Origin: Pantoea anthophila
Lineage (GTDB): Bacteria; Pseudomonadota; Gammaproteobacteria; Enterobacterales; Enterobacteriaceae
Assembly (NCBI RefSeq): GCF_006494375.1
Contig: NZ_VHIZ01000048.1
Span: 1 to 64,000, forward strand
Reading direction: 5' to 3'
Length of the DNA: 64,000 bases
A program made the position numbers and the translations under genes. Shown in pieces: positions 28,254 to 37,977 of the stretch. The notes beneath the pieces are model-generated. The model was not told the origin of the DNA. It saw only the letters and a list, made by a program, of their open reading frames with translations, and made no database searches. Within the stretch, counting starts at the first letter, position 1. Each line of letters begins with the position of its first letter.

Positions 28254-28967
28254 ATGTCACAACACAGTAATCAGTACGGTCAGCCGGTCGGCCAGCCTTT
28301 GCCAGACTGGCAGCCGCGTCCTCTGCCACAACATCAGGTTTTCACCGGTCAGTCGTGTCGGCTGGAGCCCTTCAGCGCCACGCGGCATGGAGAGGCCCTG
28401 TCTGACGCCTGGGCGCTGGCGGAAGATGGGCGCGACTGGACCTATATGTTTATGGGGCCGTTCGATGATCCCCAGGCGTGGCAGGATTATCTCCGGCAGC
28501 TGGAGGCCAGCCGCGACCCGCTGCATTTCGCCGTGATCGACCTCGCCACCGGAGAGGCGGTGGGCAGCCTGTCGTTAATGCGTATCCAGCCTGAACATGG
28601 GGTGATGGAAGTCGGTCATGTCGCTTTTTCGCCCCGTCTGAAGCAGACGCGCATGGCAACAGAGGCGCATTTCCTGCTGATGCAGTACGCCTTTGAAAGC
28701 CTGGGTTACCGCCGGTATGAGTGGAAATGCGACAGCTGCAATGCGCCTTCTCGCAGAGCCGCGGCACGCCTCGGTTTTCAGTATGAAGGTGATTTCCGCC
28801 AGGCCATTGTCTACAAAGGTCGCTCGCGCGACACCAGCTGGTTTTCGATCATCGATCGCGAGTGGCCGCAGGTGAAAAGCGGGCTGCAGCGCTGGCTGGC
28901 GGAGGAGAATTTTACCGCCGATGGTCAGCAGCGTGAGAAGCTGGAAGCGCTGCGCGGCAGGTCCTGA
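28254..28967 (+). CDS. GNAT-family N-acetyltransferase (RimJ/RimL-like)
   Basis: The 237-residue protein has a RimJ/RimL-type acetyltransferase domain: AVIDLATGEAVGSLSLMRI, VGHVAFSPRLKQTRMATEA (acetyl-CoA-binding region), YRRYEWKCDSCNAPSRRAAARLGF, and a C-terminal SWFSIIDREWP. Substrate unknown. Start ATG at 28254 with GGGAGGC upstream. Alone between the LacI gene and convergent opgB. Confidence 0.85.
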   Translation: MSQHSNQYGQPVGQPLPDWQPRPLPQHQVFTGQSCRLEPFSATRHGEALSDAWALAEDGRDWTYMFMGPFDDPQAWQDYLRQLEASRDPLHFAVIDLATGEAVGSLSLMRIQPEHGVMEVGHVAFSPRLKQTRMATEAHFLLMQYAFESLGYRRYEWKCDSCNAPSRRAAARLGFQYEGDFRQAIVYKGRSRDTSWFSIIDREWPQVKSGLQRWLAEENFTADGQQREKLEALRGRS

Positions 28968-28987
28968 AGCGGTGGCGACAAAGTAAG

Positions 28988-29013
28988 AGGCCTCTGCAAA
29001 AACGCAGAGGCCT
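28988..29013. repeat. 10-bp inverted repeat between convergent genes
   Basis: AGGCCTCTGC (28988-28997) pairs with GCAGAGGCCT (29004-29013) around a six-base loop. It lies between the acetyltransferase and opgB stops, a terminator position, but a proper T-run is lacking on both strands. Confidence 0.5.
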
Positions 29014-29030
29014 GAAGAGAAAAGAGGAGA

Positions 29031-31322
29031 TTAAGGCTGGGGCACGATTTTAAGTTCGACCATGCCAATGCCCAGTTTGCGCGGGTCCTGCCCCGTGATA
29101 TTGCCGGTGTTGCTCAGCTGAGGTTCAGGCGGGGCGATCACCAGCTGGTGGCTGGCGTCCGGGTTATCAAAATGCAGCGTATGGGTCGAGATCGCTTCGC
29201 CCAGCGACAGCAGCTGCTGTTGATTGCCCACGCGAACCGGAATCGGCCGGTGCACATTCGCGCCGTAAGCCCGCGCCGTGATCACCAGATCGAACTTCGC
29301 GGGCAGGGCTTCGACGTAGTCGATATGCACCTCAGGCGCGAGATTGGCATTTGACCAGCGTCCCCAGCTCTCCGGGCGTGAGATGCCGCTGAAGCTTTTC
29401 ACACTCAGCGGCGCGCCGGGGATATCAAGCCGGAAGCTGTCAGCGCTGTAGCGGATATTGTTATCTTCGATACGGATCTGCGCCTGATTTTGCTGATAAC
29501 GTGCATCGCTGATCGGCCCGTCCGGGAACTGCACCCGGCCTTTCCATTGCGGTTTGTCGATGTGGGTAACGGACGGTGTGCCGCCGGTTTGCCCCATCGC
29601 CACACAGAGATCGCCGGAGAGGGCCAGCGACGGCTGCCAGAGTCGCGCCATTTTAAAACAGCGATCGACCCAGACGAATTTATCGGCTGCCGCGAAATCG
29701 GCCAGCTGATAGCGCAGCGGTGCCGAATATTCCCCTTCCGGCATCGGCTCAACGTGTTTGTCGCTGATGCGGAACAGAATCGGCAGCTTAAAAGTGGTCC
29801 CGGAGAAGCTGAAGCTATTCTTCGTCTGATCGACGGTGAAGTTCTCCATCTTATTCGGGAAGTTCCAGAGCTGGATAATATCGGGCTTCCAGCTCATGAC
29901 CTTGCTCTTCATATCGTCAAACTGCGTTGAGAGCGACAGCGAAGAGAGGCTGCTGCGGCCCAGACCTATCGCATTATCGCCGCCGAGAATATCCAGCAGC
30001 GTAGCGCCATTATCCAGCGTGCTGCGCTTTGCCTCCAGTAGCTCCGCCTGCGGTTTATCCCCGCGGATCACCATAAAGAGATTGCGACGCGGCTGTTTGA
30101 TCAGCCAGGGATGCGCGGTGTTGTTCATCGCCAGATGATCGGAACTCACCACGATTACGGTATTTTTAAACCACGGTGACGCTTTGATGCGATCGATCAG
30201 CCGCGCGACGTGCTCCTGTGAACAGGCGACCGCGCTGAAGGACTGGTTTGGTTTCCCCTCAATGCTGTAGCTTCGGCGCTGACAGCTGCGCGAGATAAAT
30301 CCGTCAGGATGGTGGGTGTCGACGGTCAGCGTAAACAGCGCAAAAGGTTTACCGGCCCGGGAGAGCGCCTGATACTTCTCAAAGACTTGGTCGAGCACCG
30401 TGTCGTCATAATAGCCCCAGTTATTACGGTAGCTGGGATCGGCGACGCGGCTTTTCAGCTCCTGCGAACCATAGAGGTTGGCAGGATCGAAGCCGTGCGA
30501 TTTCAGGAAGACATCCTTACCGGCAAAACGCAGATCGGCACCCTGAATAAACCAGTTCTCATAGCCGGAGTTTTTCAGGATGTCGCCCAGACAGACATTT
30601 TGCGGATAGAAGCTGGAGAGTGATGCCGACGCATTGCCGTCAAACGGGGCAAACAGCGGAATGCCGCACTGTGAGGCGACCATGCCCGCGATCGTGTAAT
30701 CGGTGCCCGGCAGCTGTTCGGTCTGGCTGAAATCGATACTCTGCTCTTTCTGACGGCTCAGCTCAGGTGCCAGGCCGGGGAAGGCAATCGGATCAAAATA
30801 GGTGCGCTCTAAACTCTCGCCATAGATATAAACCACGTTGAGGCGCGGCTGTTCAATGCGGTTACGCGGCACTTTATAGAAGGTGTCGAAGTCAGAATCG
30901 GCCAGCTGGGTATGCGACACGATCAGCGTCGCGACCTGACGAAAGGCGGGGGTAGTCTGCACCGAGCCGATCGCGCAGGCGGCCGCCAGCAGCGACCAGC
31001 CCAGATGGTGGGGACGCTTACGCCGCCGCAGCACCCAGGAGAGCAGGCAGAACAGCAGAAACAGCACGATGATCAGCCCGATGGCCGGCACCACATATTT
31101 ACTGACGCCCGCGCCGGTCAGGCTGTTGGTCAGGGTATAGATCACCGCATCGTTAATGCCGTCGCCGGTGAAATAGTTGCTGGCGTAGAGGGTGGCGTTC
31201 AGCACCACAAATATCACCAGCAGAACAAGAACAAGCATAAACCAGAATCTGTTACGCCCGGCTTTACAGGAATAGATAGCAATAGCAGCCAGAAACAGCA
31301 CGACTGACACAAATTCGGACAA
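29031..31322 (-). CDS. opgB: Phosphoglycerol transferase I (osmoregulated periplasmic glucan substitution)
   Basis: OpgB (MdoB) moves phosphoglycerol from phosphatidylglycerol to periplasmic glucans. The protein aligns with E. coli OpgB over its whole length: N-terminal membrane segments ([20 protein letters not shown]), then a periplasmic sulfatase-fold domain with [13 protein letters not shown] (the nucleophile region; Thr in LERT) and [20 protein letters not shown] at 31322 is chosen as start: it begins the segment homologous to E. coli ([11 protein letters not shown]), gives 763 residues as in E. coli and has GAGAGG upstream. A 35-codon upstream extension in frame has no support. Confidence 0.93.
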   Translation of the reverse strand: MSEFVSVVLFLAAIAIYSCKAGRNRFWFMLVLVLLVIFVVLNATLYASNYFTGDGINDAVIYTLTNSLTGAGVSKYVVPAIGLIIVLFLLFCLLSWVLRRRKRPHHLGWSLLAAACAIGSVQTTPAFRQVATLIVSHTQLADSDFDTFYKVPRNRIEQPRLNVVYIYGESLERTYFDPIAFPGLAPELSRQKEQSIDFSQTEQLPGTDYTIAGMVASQCGIPLFAPFDGNASASLSSFYPQNVCLGDILKNSGYENWFIQGADLRFAGKDVFLKSHGFDPANLYGSQELKSRVADPSYRNNWGYYDDTVLDQVFEKYQALSRAGKPFALFTLTVDTHHPDGFISRSCQRRSYSIEGKPNQSFSAVACSQEHVARLIDRIKASPWFKNTVIVVSSDHLAMNNTAHPWLIKQPRRNLFMVIRGDKPQAELLEAKRSTLDNGATLLDILGGDNAIGLGRSSLSSLSLSTQFDDMKSKVMSWKPDIIQLWNFPNKMENFTVDQTKNSFSFSGTTFKLPILFRISDKHVEPMPEGEYSAPLRYQLADFAAADKFVWVDRCFKMARLWQPSLALSGDLCVAMGQTGGTPSVTHIDKPQWKGRVQFPDGPISDARYQQNQAQIRIEDNNIRYSADSFRLDIPGAPLSVKSFSGISRPESWGRWSNANLAPEVHIDYVEALPAKFDLVITARAYGANVHRPIPVRVGNQQQLLSLGEAISTHTLHFDNPDASHQLVIAPPEPQLSNTGNITGQDPRKLGIGMVELKIVPQP

Positions 31323-31545
31323 CGGGAAATCCTCTCTCTGCAGGGGGGCGCGGGGCGTCACGCAACCGGCCATCGTCGGGGGATGGTTTTTCGACAATCT
31401 ATATTGGCTGTCATCGGGCTGCAACATATCCGGCGGATTTGTGCGAGGAAGCGCAGAGGGATTTTGTGTCGTGCCTGCCGGGCGTCCAGCAGACGTGACG
31501 GTGGCTGGCGCGCACCGTCAGCAGAGCAGGCGTCCGGGCCGCTTT

Positions 31546-31935
31546 TCAGAGTTTGCCGGTCAGATACTGCGCTTCGCCGTCGGCAAAACTCCAGTCGCCT
31601 TTGTCATTGGTGATAAAGCTAATCATCAGATCGTTGCCCTGCACGCCACAATGCTCACGCAGTTCGCGCGCCAGTTCCGCCATAAACCGCTGTTTCTGTT
31701 CGCTGCTGCGCGGGCTGGTAAAGACCCGCACCATCACCAGATTATCGCTGCGGCTGAATCCCAGCCCGGTGTCCTGAAACACCATCTGATAGCGTTTGTT
31801 TTCATGAACAATCTGGTAGCGATCCCGTTCCGGCACGTTAAAAGCGGTCAGCACGGCCCGGTGCGCGGCATCCAGTAATGTACGCAGCTCAGATTCTGAA
31901 CGACCCTCAATAACATCAAATTGCAGCAGTGGCAT
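31546..31935 (-). CDS. Tautomerase-superfamily protein
   Basis: This 129-residue protein starts MPLLQFDVIEGRSESEL. The N-terminal Pro after Met is the catalytic base of 4-oxalocrotonate tautomerase/MIF-fold enzymes. It ends in a C-terminal GDWSFADG segment typical of the longer tautomerases. Substrate unknown. It is divergent from a LysR-family gene that probably regulates it. Confidence 0.82.
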   Translation of the reverse strand: MPLLQFDVIEGRSESELRTLLDAAHRAVLTAFNVPERDRYQIVHENKRYQMVFQDTGLGFSRSDNLVMVRVFTSPRSSEQKQRFMAELARELREHCGVQGNDLMISFITNDKGDWSFADGEAQYLTGKL

Positions 31936-32030
31936 AGCGGTTTCTCCTGAGAAATAAGACGCCTATGGTGACGGCTTTATCCGGCGGGAAAAAGCGCGTA
32001 GCCTGAAATGATTATTCATTATTGTGAACA

Positions 32031-32954
32031 ATGCTGATGAAAGAGATGAAGACGGACACCCTGTGGGAGCATCTGCACTGGCTGACGGTACTGGCAGAGC
32101 AGGGCAGTTTCACCCGTGCGGCAGCGCGGCTGGATGTCAGCAAAGCGGCGATGAGCCAGAAGATCAAAGAGCTGGAGGAGAGAGCGGGTCTGATGCTGGT
32201 GCAGCGCACCACGCGCAGCGTGCGGCTTACCTCCGCCGGTGAGAAGCTGGTGGAGGAGCTGCGCGAGCCTTTTGCCCGCATCGAACAGAGTTTTTTCAGC
32301 GTGCGGGATACCGCCGGGCCGGTGCGGGGTCTGGTGCGCATCACCGCACCCGTGGCGTTTGCCCGCCAGCAACTGGTGCCGCTTATCGGCGAGTTTCTGC
32401 ATGACTATCCGCAGGTGCGCCTGCAGCTGGATGTGACGGATCGCCTTGTCTCGCTGAGCAGCGAGGGGTTTGATCTGGCGATTCGCCACTGTGACACGCT
32501 GCCGGAAACGCACGTGGCGCTGCCACTGTGCGACACGCAGACCGTGCTGGTGGCCTCGCCAGCCTATCTCAGGGCGCAGGGGGTGCCGGAGAGGCCGCAG
32601 GCACTGGCGCAGCACAACTGCCTTTACTACCCGCGCGGCGTCGAGTCACCGCGCTGGCGGTTTGTCGCGCCGGGGGAGAGCGAAACGGTTCAGGTGCAGA
32701 TTCAGGGCAGTTTTGCCACCAACAACAGTGAGTCGATCCGCGATGCGGCCCTGCAGGGTCTGGGCATTGCCATGCTGCCCGACTTCAGCGCCCGTGAGGC
32801 GCTGTCAGCGGGATCGTTACAGTGGGTGTTGCCGGAGTGGCAGCCGGTCGGCGCTTTTGCCGCCCGCCTGTGGATCGTGCGACCCTGGGCGGCACAGGTG
32901 CCGCGCGCGGTCACCACCTTTACACACTGGTTACGCGCCCGCTTTAACCACTGA
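32031..32954 (+). CDS. LysR-family transcriptional regulator
   Basis: About 307 residues. The N-terminal winged HTH reads LAEQGSFTRAAARLDVSKAAMSQ and the substrate-binding domain follows (VRGLVRITAPVAFARQQLVPLI). ATGs at 32031, 32037 and 32046 are all in frame; one of the later ones may be the real start. Divergent from the tautomerase gene with a 95-base gap, the usual layout for a LysR protein and its target. The 3' end overlaps the convergent glycosyltransferase gene by 24 bases. Confidence 0.88.
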   Translation: MLMKEMKTDTLWEHLHWLTVLAEQGSFTRAAARLDVSKAAMSQKIKELEERAGLMLVQRTTRSVRLTSAGEKLVEELREPFARIEQSFFSVRDTAGPVRGLVRITAPVAFARQQLVPLIGEFLHDYPQVRLQLDVTDRLVSLSSEGFDLAIRHCDTLPETHVALPLCDTQTVLVASPAYLRAQGVPERPQALAQHNCLYYPRGVESPRWRFVAPGESETVQVQIQGSFATNNSESIRDAALQGLGIAMLPDFSAREALSAGSLQWVLPEWQPVGAFAARLWIVRPWAAQVPRAVTTFTHWLRARFNH

Positions 32955-33944
32955 GGGCAGTGCCAGTCCCGGCGAACGGGTATGCATCATCTCCCCAATC
33001 AGGCTGCTGCGGTTATAGAGGCCGATACGTAGATTGAAGTCGAGATGCAGCCGCTCATTGCCGGTTAACTTAATAATCGGTGGCGGCGTCTGGGGACGCT
33101 GCTGAAACAGCACTGACTGCGCAAAGGCGCTGCTGCTGTCGGCGTGCAGGCGCTGATAATACCAGGCACTGGCTTCACCTTTACGCAGATAGAGATTGGC
33201 CCGCCGGTATTCACGCATCGCCACCTGCTGCGCCAGTGAGAGCAGCTGACGGGACGGGTTATCCATATTCTGCACAAGCAGCGGAAAGTCATCGCGCTTC
33301 TGCAGCTCATGAAAATAGTTGCGGATGCCGACATTTTTAACCGGCGCCAGCTGTTTCAGCCATTCACGGATAAAAGGGTTCTGCGCCGGGGCGGCCAGAA
33401 ACCAGCTTTCAATGACCGGCGCAAGCAGGTTCAGCGTTGACTGCTCGCGGTAGTAGCCGATCAGATCCAGTGACCGCGCCTCGTGAACGCGATGCACCCA
33501 GGCGAGATCCTCGAACAGCAGGGTGCTGCAATCAATGCCGATGCCGCCGTAACGGTGAAGCAGTTCCAGCCGGATGATCTCACTTTTATGCGCCAGCGTC
33601 AGATCGGCTGAGATAAACCGGAGGTCGGGCAGCCATTGCGACAGGGTGCGCTGTGTCACCAGATAAACCTGGTGATCGGGATTATCCCGCCGTATTTTGC
33701 TGATATTGAGCGCCATTGAGGCAGGCAGCTGTTCATTATGCCAGACCATCCAGACAATCTTTGGAATCTCCGGCAGATCTTTCTGCTGAGCGATTAAAAC
33801 GACATTATCTTCCTGACCCGGATCATATTCCGGCGCCCGACAGAGTCTTTGCTGTTTTTTATTCCATAACATCTGGCTGCTGAACGATATTCTTTTCCAG
33901 TTGCGCCAGATTTTATGCGCTGGACGTTGGCGATGTGCAGTCAT
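32931..33944 (-). CDS. Capsular-polysaccharide-type glycosyltransferase
   Basis: This 337-residue protein has the glycosyltransferase-32/Caps_synth pattern: IPKIVWMVWHNEQLP near residue 55, DLTLAHKSEIIRLELLHRYGG near 115 and the metal-binding region GIGIDCSTLLFED, where DxS replaces the more usual DxD. No signal peptide, so cytoplasmic. It stands alone rather than in a capsule cluster, so its acceptor is unknown. Confidence 0.72.
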   Translation of the reverse strand: MTAHRQRPAHKIWRNWKRISFSSQMLWNKKQQRLCRAPEYDPGQEDNVVLIAQQKDLPEIPKIVWMVWHNEQLPASMALNISKIRRDNPDHQVYLVTQRTLSQWLPDLRFISADLTLAHKSEIIRLELLHRYGGIGIDCSTLLFEDLAWVHRVHEARSLDLIGYYREQSTLNLLAPVIESWFLAAPAQNPFIREWLKQLAPVKNVGIRNYFHELQKRDDFPLLVQNMDNPSRQLLSLAQQVAMREYRRANLYLRKGEASAWYYQRLHADSSSAFAQSVLFQQRPQTPPPIIKLTGNERLHLDFNLRIGLYNRSSLIGEMMHTRSPGLALPSVVKAGA

Positions 33945-34437
33945 GATATACCTGTTATTTTTATTTTCCCGTCATAGTGCAGACTCTGCCTGTTCGCATG
34001 GGGCGGAAACAGGCGGCATTACAGACTGGCTGCAACCCCGATGCGTGCGGGAATTATTGAAAGGGTTTCCCTGGTGGCGACGCAGTGCCTGAGCGCGCGG
34101 TAGTTTCCTCACGGCTATCTGGAATTGCACTGCACCTTTTTAATAAAACATTATTTACTGATTAGCTATGCCTTTTTTTGACTTTAGGATAAAACGGAAT
34201 CAGGCCGGGCATGAAATAAAAATAAACCCATGGCCGTAATTAATCATTTATTTCATCCCGGTACGCGCCGTTATTAAGGAATATCTGAATCGCAAGACCG
34301 TGGCGCTTACGGGAGTGCGGGAGCGGGCGTGATTGCGCTTAATGTGTGACGTAAGCCCGGCTCATCAATCCGCCGAATCAGACAGCCTGAAGCGCATTGT
34401 CTACGCTTAAGAAGAACTTACTGAGAAAGGAGCGCAC
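33945..34437. other. Gene-free stretch upstream of the beta-propeller gene
   Basis: About 490 bases with no supported gene. It includes the glycosyltransferase promoter side on the left, an AT-rich centre with a long inverted repeat (listed separately), and a good ribosome binding site (GAAAGGAG) at 34425-34432 for the gene on the right. Confidence 0.5.
34205..34261. repeat. Near-perfect 15/16-bp inverted repeat in AT-rich DNA
   Basis: Arm one (34205-34220) contains CCGGG then ATGAAATAAA. Arm two (34247-34261) contains TTTATTTCAT then CCCGG. One unpaired C interrupts the pairing. The loop is 26 bases. No T-run follows. It could be a transcript stem, an operator, or the remains of a small mobile repeat. 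Confidence 0.5.
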
Positions 34438-35403
34438 ATGCAGAGTGAATCATGGGGTTTGCTGGCGGTCGATAAGCGGGGCAATCGCGTCCTGTTTCTT
34501 AATCCGGAGACGTTCGCGGTTGAGCGGGAACTGAACGCCTTTCCACCGCGCCCGCATGAACTCCTGATGCTGGCCCCCTGGGGTAAAGCCTATGTGCCGG
34601 TCTATGGCGACGGCGTGCATGGCGACAATCCCCATCCGGGTCATAAAGTGGCGGTCATTGATTTAGCGCGTCGGACGATCAGCGGCTTTATCGATCTCTC
34701 GCCGCTGCGGGCACCCCACAGCGGTCAGCTGGGGCGCGACGGTAAAGTCTACCTCTGCTGTGAGGAGAGCGCCGCCGTGGCGGTGATCGATCCACAGAGT
34801 GACAAGGTCGAAAAAGTTATCCCGATCCCTTCGCACAATGCGCATCGCCTGACGCTCTCTCCCAGCGGCCGCAAGCTCTTCACTGATAACGAAGAGGATG
34901 CCACCATCACGGTGGTGGATCTGTGTGAGGCAGAGGGGCGGGTCATCGACACCATTCTGCTGCCTGGCCCGATTGCCGGTATCGCGGCCTCACCGAAACA
35001 CCCTTATCTGGTCGCCAGCGCGGCTGACGCGCCGCTGCTCTATGTGATCGATCGGCAAAGCCACCGCATCCGTCAGCGCCTGACGCTGCCGGGCCATCAG
35101 CAGCCCTGCCAGGTAGTGCGCTTCAGCGACGATGGCGAACAGCTGGTGGCCATAGGGGATCAGGAACCCCTGGTCACGCTGTTTGACGATTTGCTGAATC
35201 CGCTGGGTGACATCGCGGTGGGTAACATGCCGATGGATGGCTGTTTTACCCCCGACAAAAAGCAGCTGCTGATTGCCAATCAGGATGATGGCACGCTGAG
35301 CGTGATCGATCTGGCGCAGCGTAAAGTGATTGCCACGCCGCGCGTGGGAACGGGGTGTGAAGTGCTGGGCTATTTTTCGCTCGCTCAGATAAACGGGCGA
35401 TGA
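34438..35403 (+). CDS. YncE-like beta-propeller protein
   Basis: A 321-residue protein made of repeating blades of the VAVIDPQSDKVEKVIPIPS type (also VAVIDLARRTISGFIDL, ITVVDLCEAEGRVIDTI, LYVIDRQSHRIRQRLTL, LSVIDLAQRKVIATPRV), which is the cytochrome-cd1/YVTN-like propeller. No signal peptide is visible, so it appears cytoplasmic, unlike E. coli YncE. Function unknown. It overlaps the convergent phosphatase gene by 19 bases. Confidence 0.75.
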   Translation: MQSESWGLLAVDKRGNRVLFLNPETFAVERELNAFPPRPHELLMLAPWGKAYVPVYGDGVHGDNPHPGHKVAVIDLARRTISGFIDLSPLRAPHSGQLGRDGKVYLCCEESAAVAVIDPQSDKVEKVIPIPSHNAHRLTLSPSGRKLFTDNEEDATITVVDLCEAEGRVIDTILLPGPIAGIAASPKHPYLVASAADAPLLYVIDRQSHRIRQRLTLPGHQQPCQVVRFSDDGEQLVAIGDQEPLVTLFDDLLNPLGDIAVGNMPMDGCFTPDKKQLLIANQDDGTLSVIDLAQRKVIATPRVGTGCEVLGYFSLAQINGR

Positions 35404-35939
35404 TAGATCGCGGAACTCCAGTGGCGGCTGCTGGCATGCTTCTCCGCCTGCCAGCCCCGTTTACGTAATTCCCGGGCAATCATCTTATTCATGATGCCGT
35501 GGCCCAGCAGCAGCACGGTGCCCTGAGCGGAGTACCCGATTAACTTTTCTGCGGCCGCTGCGGCGCGCTGGCGCGCATGAGGCAGCGACTCCGCATCACC
35601 CGCATATCCGCAGAACCAGAGCAGCCGCAGCAGCGCCAGCCAGCAGAGGATCGGCAGCTGCATCGCGCCCATTCGCAGTATCGGCACGGCAACTTCGCTG
35701 AACAGAGCATTCACCTCATGCGGCTGCAGACCAAGCTGACTCAGGGAGGACTGCGCGCGGGGCAGGGGACTGCAGACAACAACCGCCGCCTGACGGGCAA
35801 TGTGGACAGTGCGCGGCGGCGGCCCGTCACTGACCTGTGACCGATCGTAGGCTTCGCACCAGTCTGCCAGCGCCTGCACGCTCAGACGGCCTGCGGCCTG
35901 ATGATCGGGTTTACCGTGTCGCATCAGAATAATGGTCAT
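35385..35939 (-). CDS. Histidine phosphatase superfamily protein
   Basis: A 184-residue phosphoglycerate-mutase-like phosphatase. The catalytic RHG motif is at the N-terminus (IILMRHGKPDH), followed by VVCSPLPRAQSS and the second histidine in LLLGHGIMNKM. The middle contains a hydrophobic run (LPILCWLALLRLLWFCG) unusual for a soluble member. Substrate unknown. Confidence 0.8.
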   Translation of the reverse strand: MTIILMRHGKPDHQAAGRLSVQALADWCEAYDRSQVSDGPPPRTVHIARQAAVVVCSPLPRAQSSLSQLGLQPHEVNALFSEVAVPILRMGAMQLPILCWLALLRLLWFCGYAGDAESLPHARQRAAAAAEKLIGYSAQGTVLLLGHGIMNKMIARELRKRGWQAEKHASSRHWSSAIYHRPFI

Positions 35940-36520
35940 ACATTCTCTGCCTGGCCTTTTTTTCAGGGTAACGCATTATTTGCGCGCGCAGCGATTTTTC
36001 AGCCTGAGCCTGAGTGTCATCCTGCGGTCACAGAGCTGTGCGACAACAGAGCCCGATGAAAGCAGCCCCGCCTGTTTTTTACGCTTAATGATTAGAGAAA
36101 GTGCTGACTTAACGCGAGCGATGACTTTTTTTTGTGCAAAGTGAGGCGCTGTTAACTGGCTGAATTTGCGATAAAAAACCATGATGACGCACTGTGATAG
36201 TGAAGTCTGACTAACATTTTGCGTCGGGATCGCTTGATTTATCTACGCGCGTAGATACACTAGGTCCCCAGTGATTGCTCACGGTGCTCGATGCACAGTC
36301 GGCTCCATCGATTGTTAAGTTACATTCGCTCAGTTTAAGTGACCGGTTAAAAAAGATCGGCGAAAACGGGCGAGGCAGATGATTCCAACACCAGGGAATC
36401 CTTTAACCTTTCATCATGGTTAGTCAACTGAACGTCGCCACCGGGGAATTCCGCTTTTATCAGGGAATCGACCCATGGACGGGCGTTTATCGATCTGCAT
36501 ACGCATTCAGGGATAGGGTT
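35940..36520. other. Intergenic region with the MFS-LacI-nucleoside hydrolase control region
   Basis: About 580 bases without a supported gene. It contains a perfect 18-bp palindrome at 36240-36257 (listed separately). The MFS frame is open back to 36416, but those codons (starting MVSQLNVATGEF) do not resemble a transporter N-terminus. Confidence 0.5.
36240..36257. promoter_or_regulatory. Perfect palindrome, probable LacI-family operator
   Basis: TATCTACGCGCGTAGATA is an 18-bp perfect palindrome with a CGCG centre, 264 bases upstream of the transporter start. It resembles LacI/PurR-type operators, and the operon encodes a LacI-family regulator two genes downstream. The link is inference. 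Confidence 0.6.
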
Positions 36521-37912
36521 ATGACGGCACACAATTCCGTTAAGCAGCAGGCATCACTGTCATCCACTTCAGCCGCCGATGCGCGGTTTAATACCCCCTC
36601 AGGCCGCAAAGATTTCTGGCGCGCCACATTCTCATGCTGGCTCGGAACGGCGATGGAGTACGCGGATTTTGCGCTCTATGGTCTGGCTGCCGGTATCATC
36701 TTCGGCGATGTCTTCTTTCCCGAATCGACACCGGCCATGGCGCTGCTCTCCAGCTTTGCCACCTGGTCAGTCGGCTTCGTTGCCCGGCCTATCGGCGCAC
36801 TTTTCTTCGGCTGGCTCGGCGACCGCAAAGGGCGAAAGGCGGTCATGATCACCACCATCATTCTGATGGGGGCCTCCACCACCTTTATCGGCTTAATCCC
36901 CAGCTATGCCACGATTGGCGTCTGGGCACCCGCCTGTCTGGTCCTGCTGCGCTTCACGCAGGGGTTCGGCGCGGGTGCAGAGCTCTCTGGCGGTACTGTC
37001 ATGCTGGGCGAGTATGCGCCCGCAGAGCGTCGCGGGCTGGTCGCTTCCGTTATCGCGCTGGGCTCTAACAGCGGCACACTGCTGGCGTCGCTGGTCTGGC
37101 TGCTGGTGGTGCAGATGGATCAGCAGAGCCTGCTGGCGTGGGGCTGGCGTATTCCTTTCCTCAGCAGTGCGCTGATAGCGCTGGTGGCATTGTGGATCCG
37201 GCGTCACTTGCGCGAAACCCCGGTCTTTGAGCGCAGAAAAGCGGAGATGGAAGCGGCGCGCGCCGGTGTGCTGGCGACCCCGCCGGTGAAGGATACGCGG
37301 CCGTTCTTCCAGCGCACCCGCGCCTTCTGGACGATGGTGGGGCTGCGCATCGGTGAAAACGGTCCCTCCTATCTGTCGCAGGGCTTCATCGTCGGCTATG
37401 TCGCGAAGGTTCTGCTGGTGGATAAATCGGTCCCGACCACGGCAGTGTTCCTTGCGTCGCTGCTGGGTTTTCTGATTATCCCTTTTGCGGGCTGGCTCTC
37501 TGACCGTTTTGGTCGCCGGATCGTTTATCGCGTCTTCTGTCTGCTGCTGATGCTCTACGCCTGGCCCGCTTTTACGCTGCTGGATACGCGTGAACCGATG
37601 CTGGTCATTCCGGTGATTGTGGTGGGCATGGGGCTGGCGTCGCTGGGTATTTTTGGTGTGCAGGCCGCCTGGGGCGTGGAGATGTTCGGCGTGCATCATC
37701 GCTACACCAAAATGGCGGTGGCGAAGGAGCTGGGTTCGATTCTCTCCGGCGGCACGGCACCGCTGATTGCGGCTGCTATGCTCTCTTATACCGGACACTG
37801 GTGGCCGATTGCGGTCTACTTCTCGGCGATGGCCGCGACTGGATTCTTTACCACCTTTGTTGCGCCTGAGACGCGAGGGCGGGATCTCAATCTGCCTGAT
37901 GACGCCATCTGA
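36521..37912 (+). CDS. MFS metabolite:H+ symporter (ProP/ShiA-type)
   Basis: About 463 residues from the ATG at 36521 (MTAHNSVKQQ). Twelve membrane segments with the MHS-family features: CWLGTAMEYADFALYGLAAG in segment 1, GWLGDRKGRKAVM in loop 2-3 and RFTQGFGAGAELSGG in segment 4. The first gene of an operon with a LacI regulator and a nucleoside hydrolase, so nucleoside or a related substrate uptake is plausible, although this family more often carries organic acids and osmolytes. A terminator follows, suggesting reduced expression of the downstream genes from this promoter. Confidence 0.85.
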   Translation: MTAHNSVKQQASLSSTSAADARFNTPSGRKDFWRATFSCWLGTAMEYADFALYGLAAGIIFGDVFFPESTPAMALLSSFATWSVGFVARPIGALFFGWLGDRKGRKAVMITTIILMGASTTFIGLIPSYATIGVWAPACLVLLRFTQGFGAGAELSGGTVMLGEYAPAERRGLVASVIALGSNSGTLLASLVWLLVVQMDQQSLLAWGWRIPFLSSALIALVALWIRRHLRETPVFERRKAEMEAARAGVLATPPVKDTRPFFQRTRAFWTMVGLRIGENGPSYLSQGFIVGYVAKVLLVDKSVPTTAVFLASLLGFLIIPFAGWLSDRFGRRIVYRVFCLLLMLYAWPAFTLLDTREPMLVIPVIVVGMGLASLGIFGVQAAWGVEMFGVHHRYTKMAVAKELGSILSGGTAPLIAAAMLSYTGHWWPIAVYFSAMAATGFFTTFVAPETRGRDLNLPDDAI

Positions 37913-37934
37913 CAGGGCAAAACGAAATAAGCAG

Positions 37935-37962
37935 CAGGCCGTGTAAAGCGGCCTGTTTTTTT
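37935..37962 (+). terminator. Intrinsic terminator/attenuator between MFS and LacI genes
   Basis: CAGGCCG (37935-37941) pairs with CGGCCTG (37949-37955) and is followed by seven T residues. The T-run ends directly before the ribosome binding site (GGGAGGA) of the LacI-family gene, so downstream genes depend on readthrough or on a promoter inside the transporter gene. Confidence 0.82.
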
Positions 37963-37977
37963 AGGGAGGAAAGTGAT

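Noticed and set aside
28988..29013. 10-bp hairpin as a strong intrinsic terminator
   Set aside because: The stem is perfect but no T-run follows on either strand, so it is listed only as an inverted repeat.
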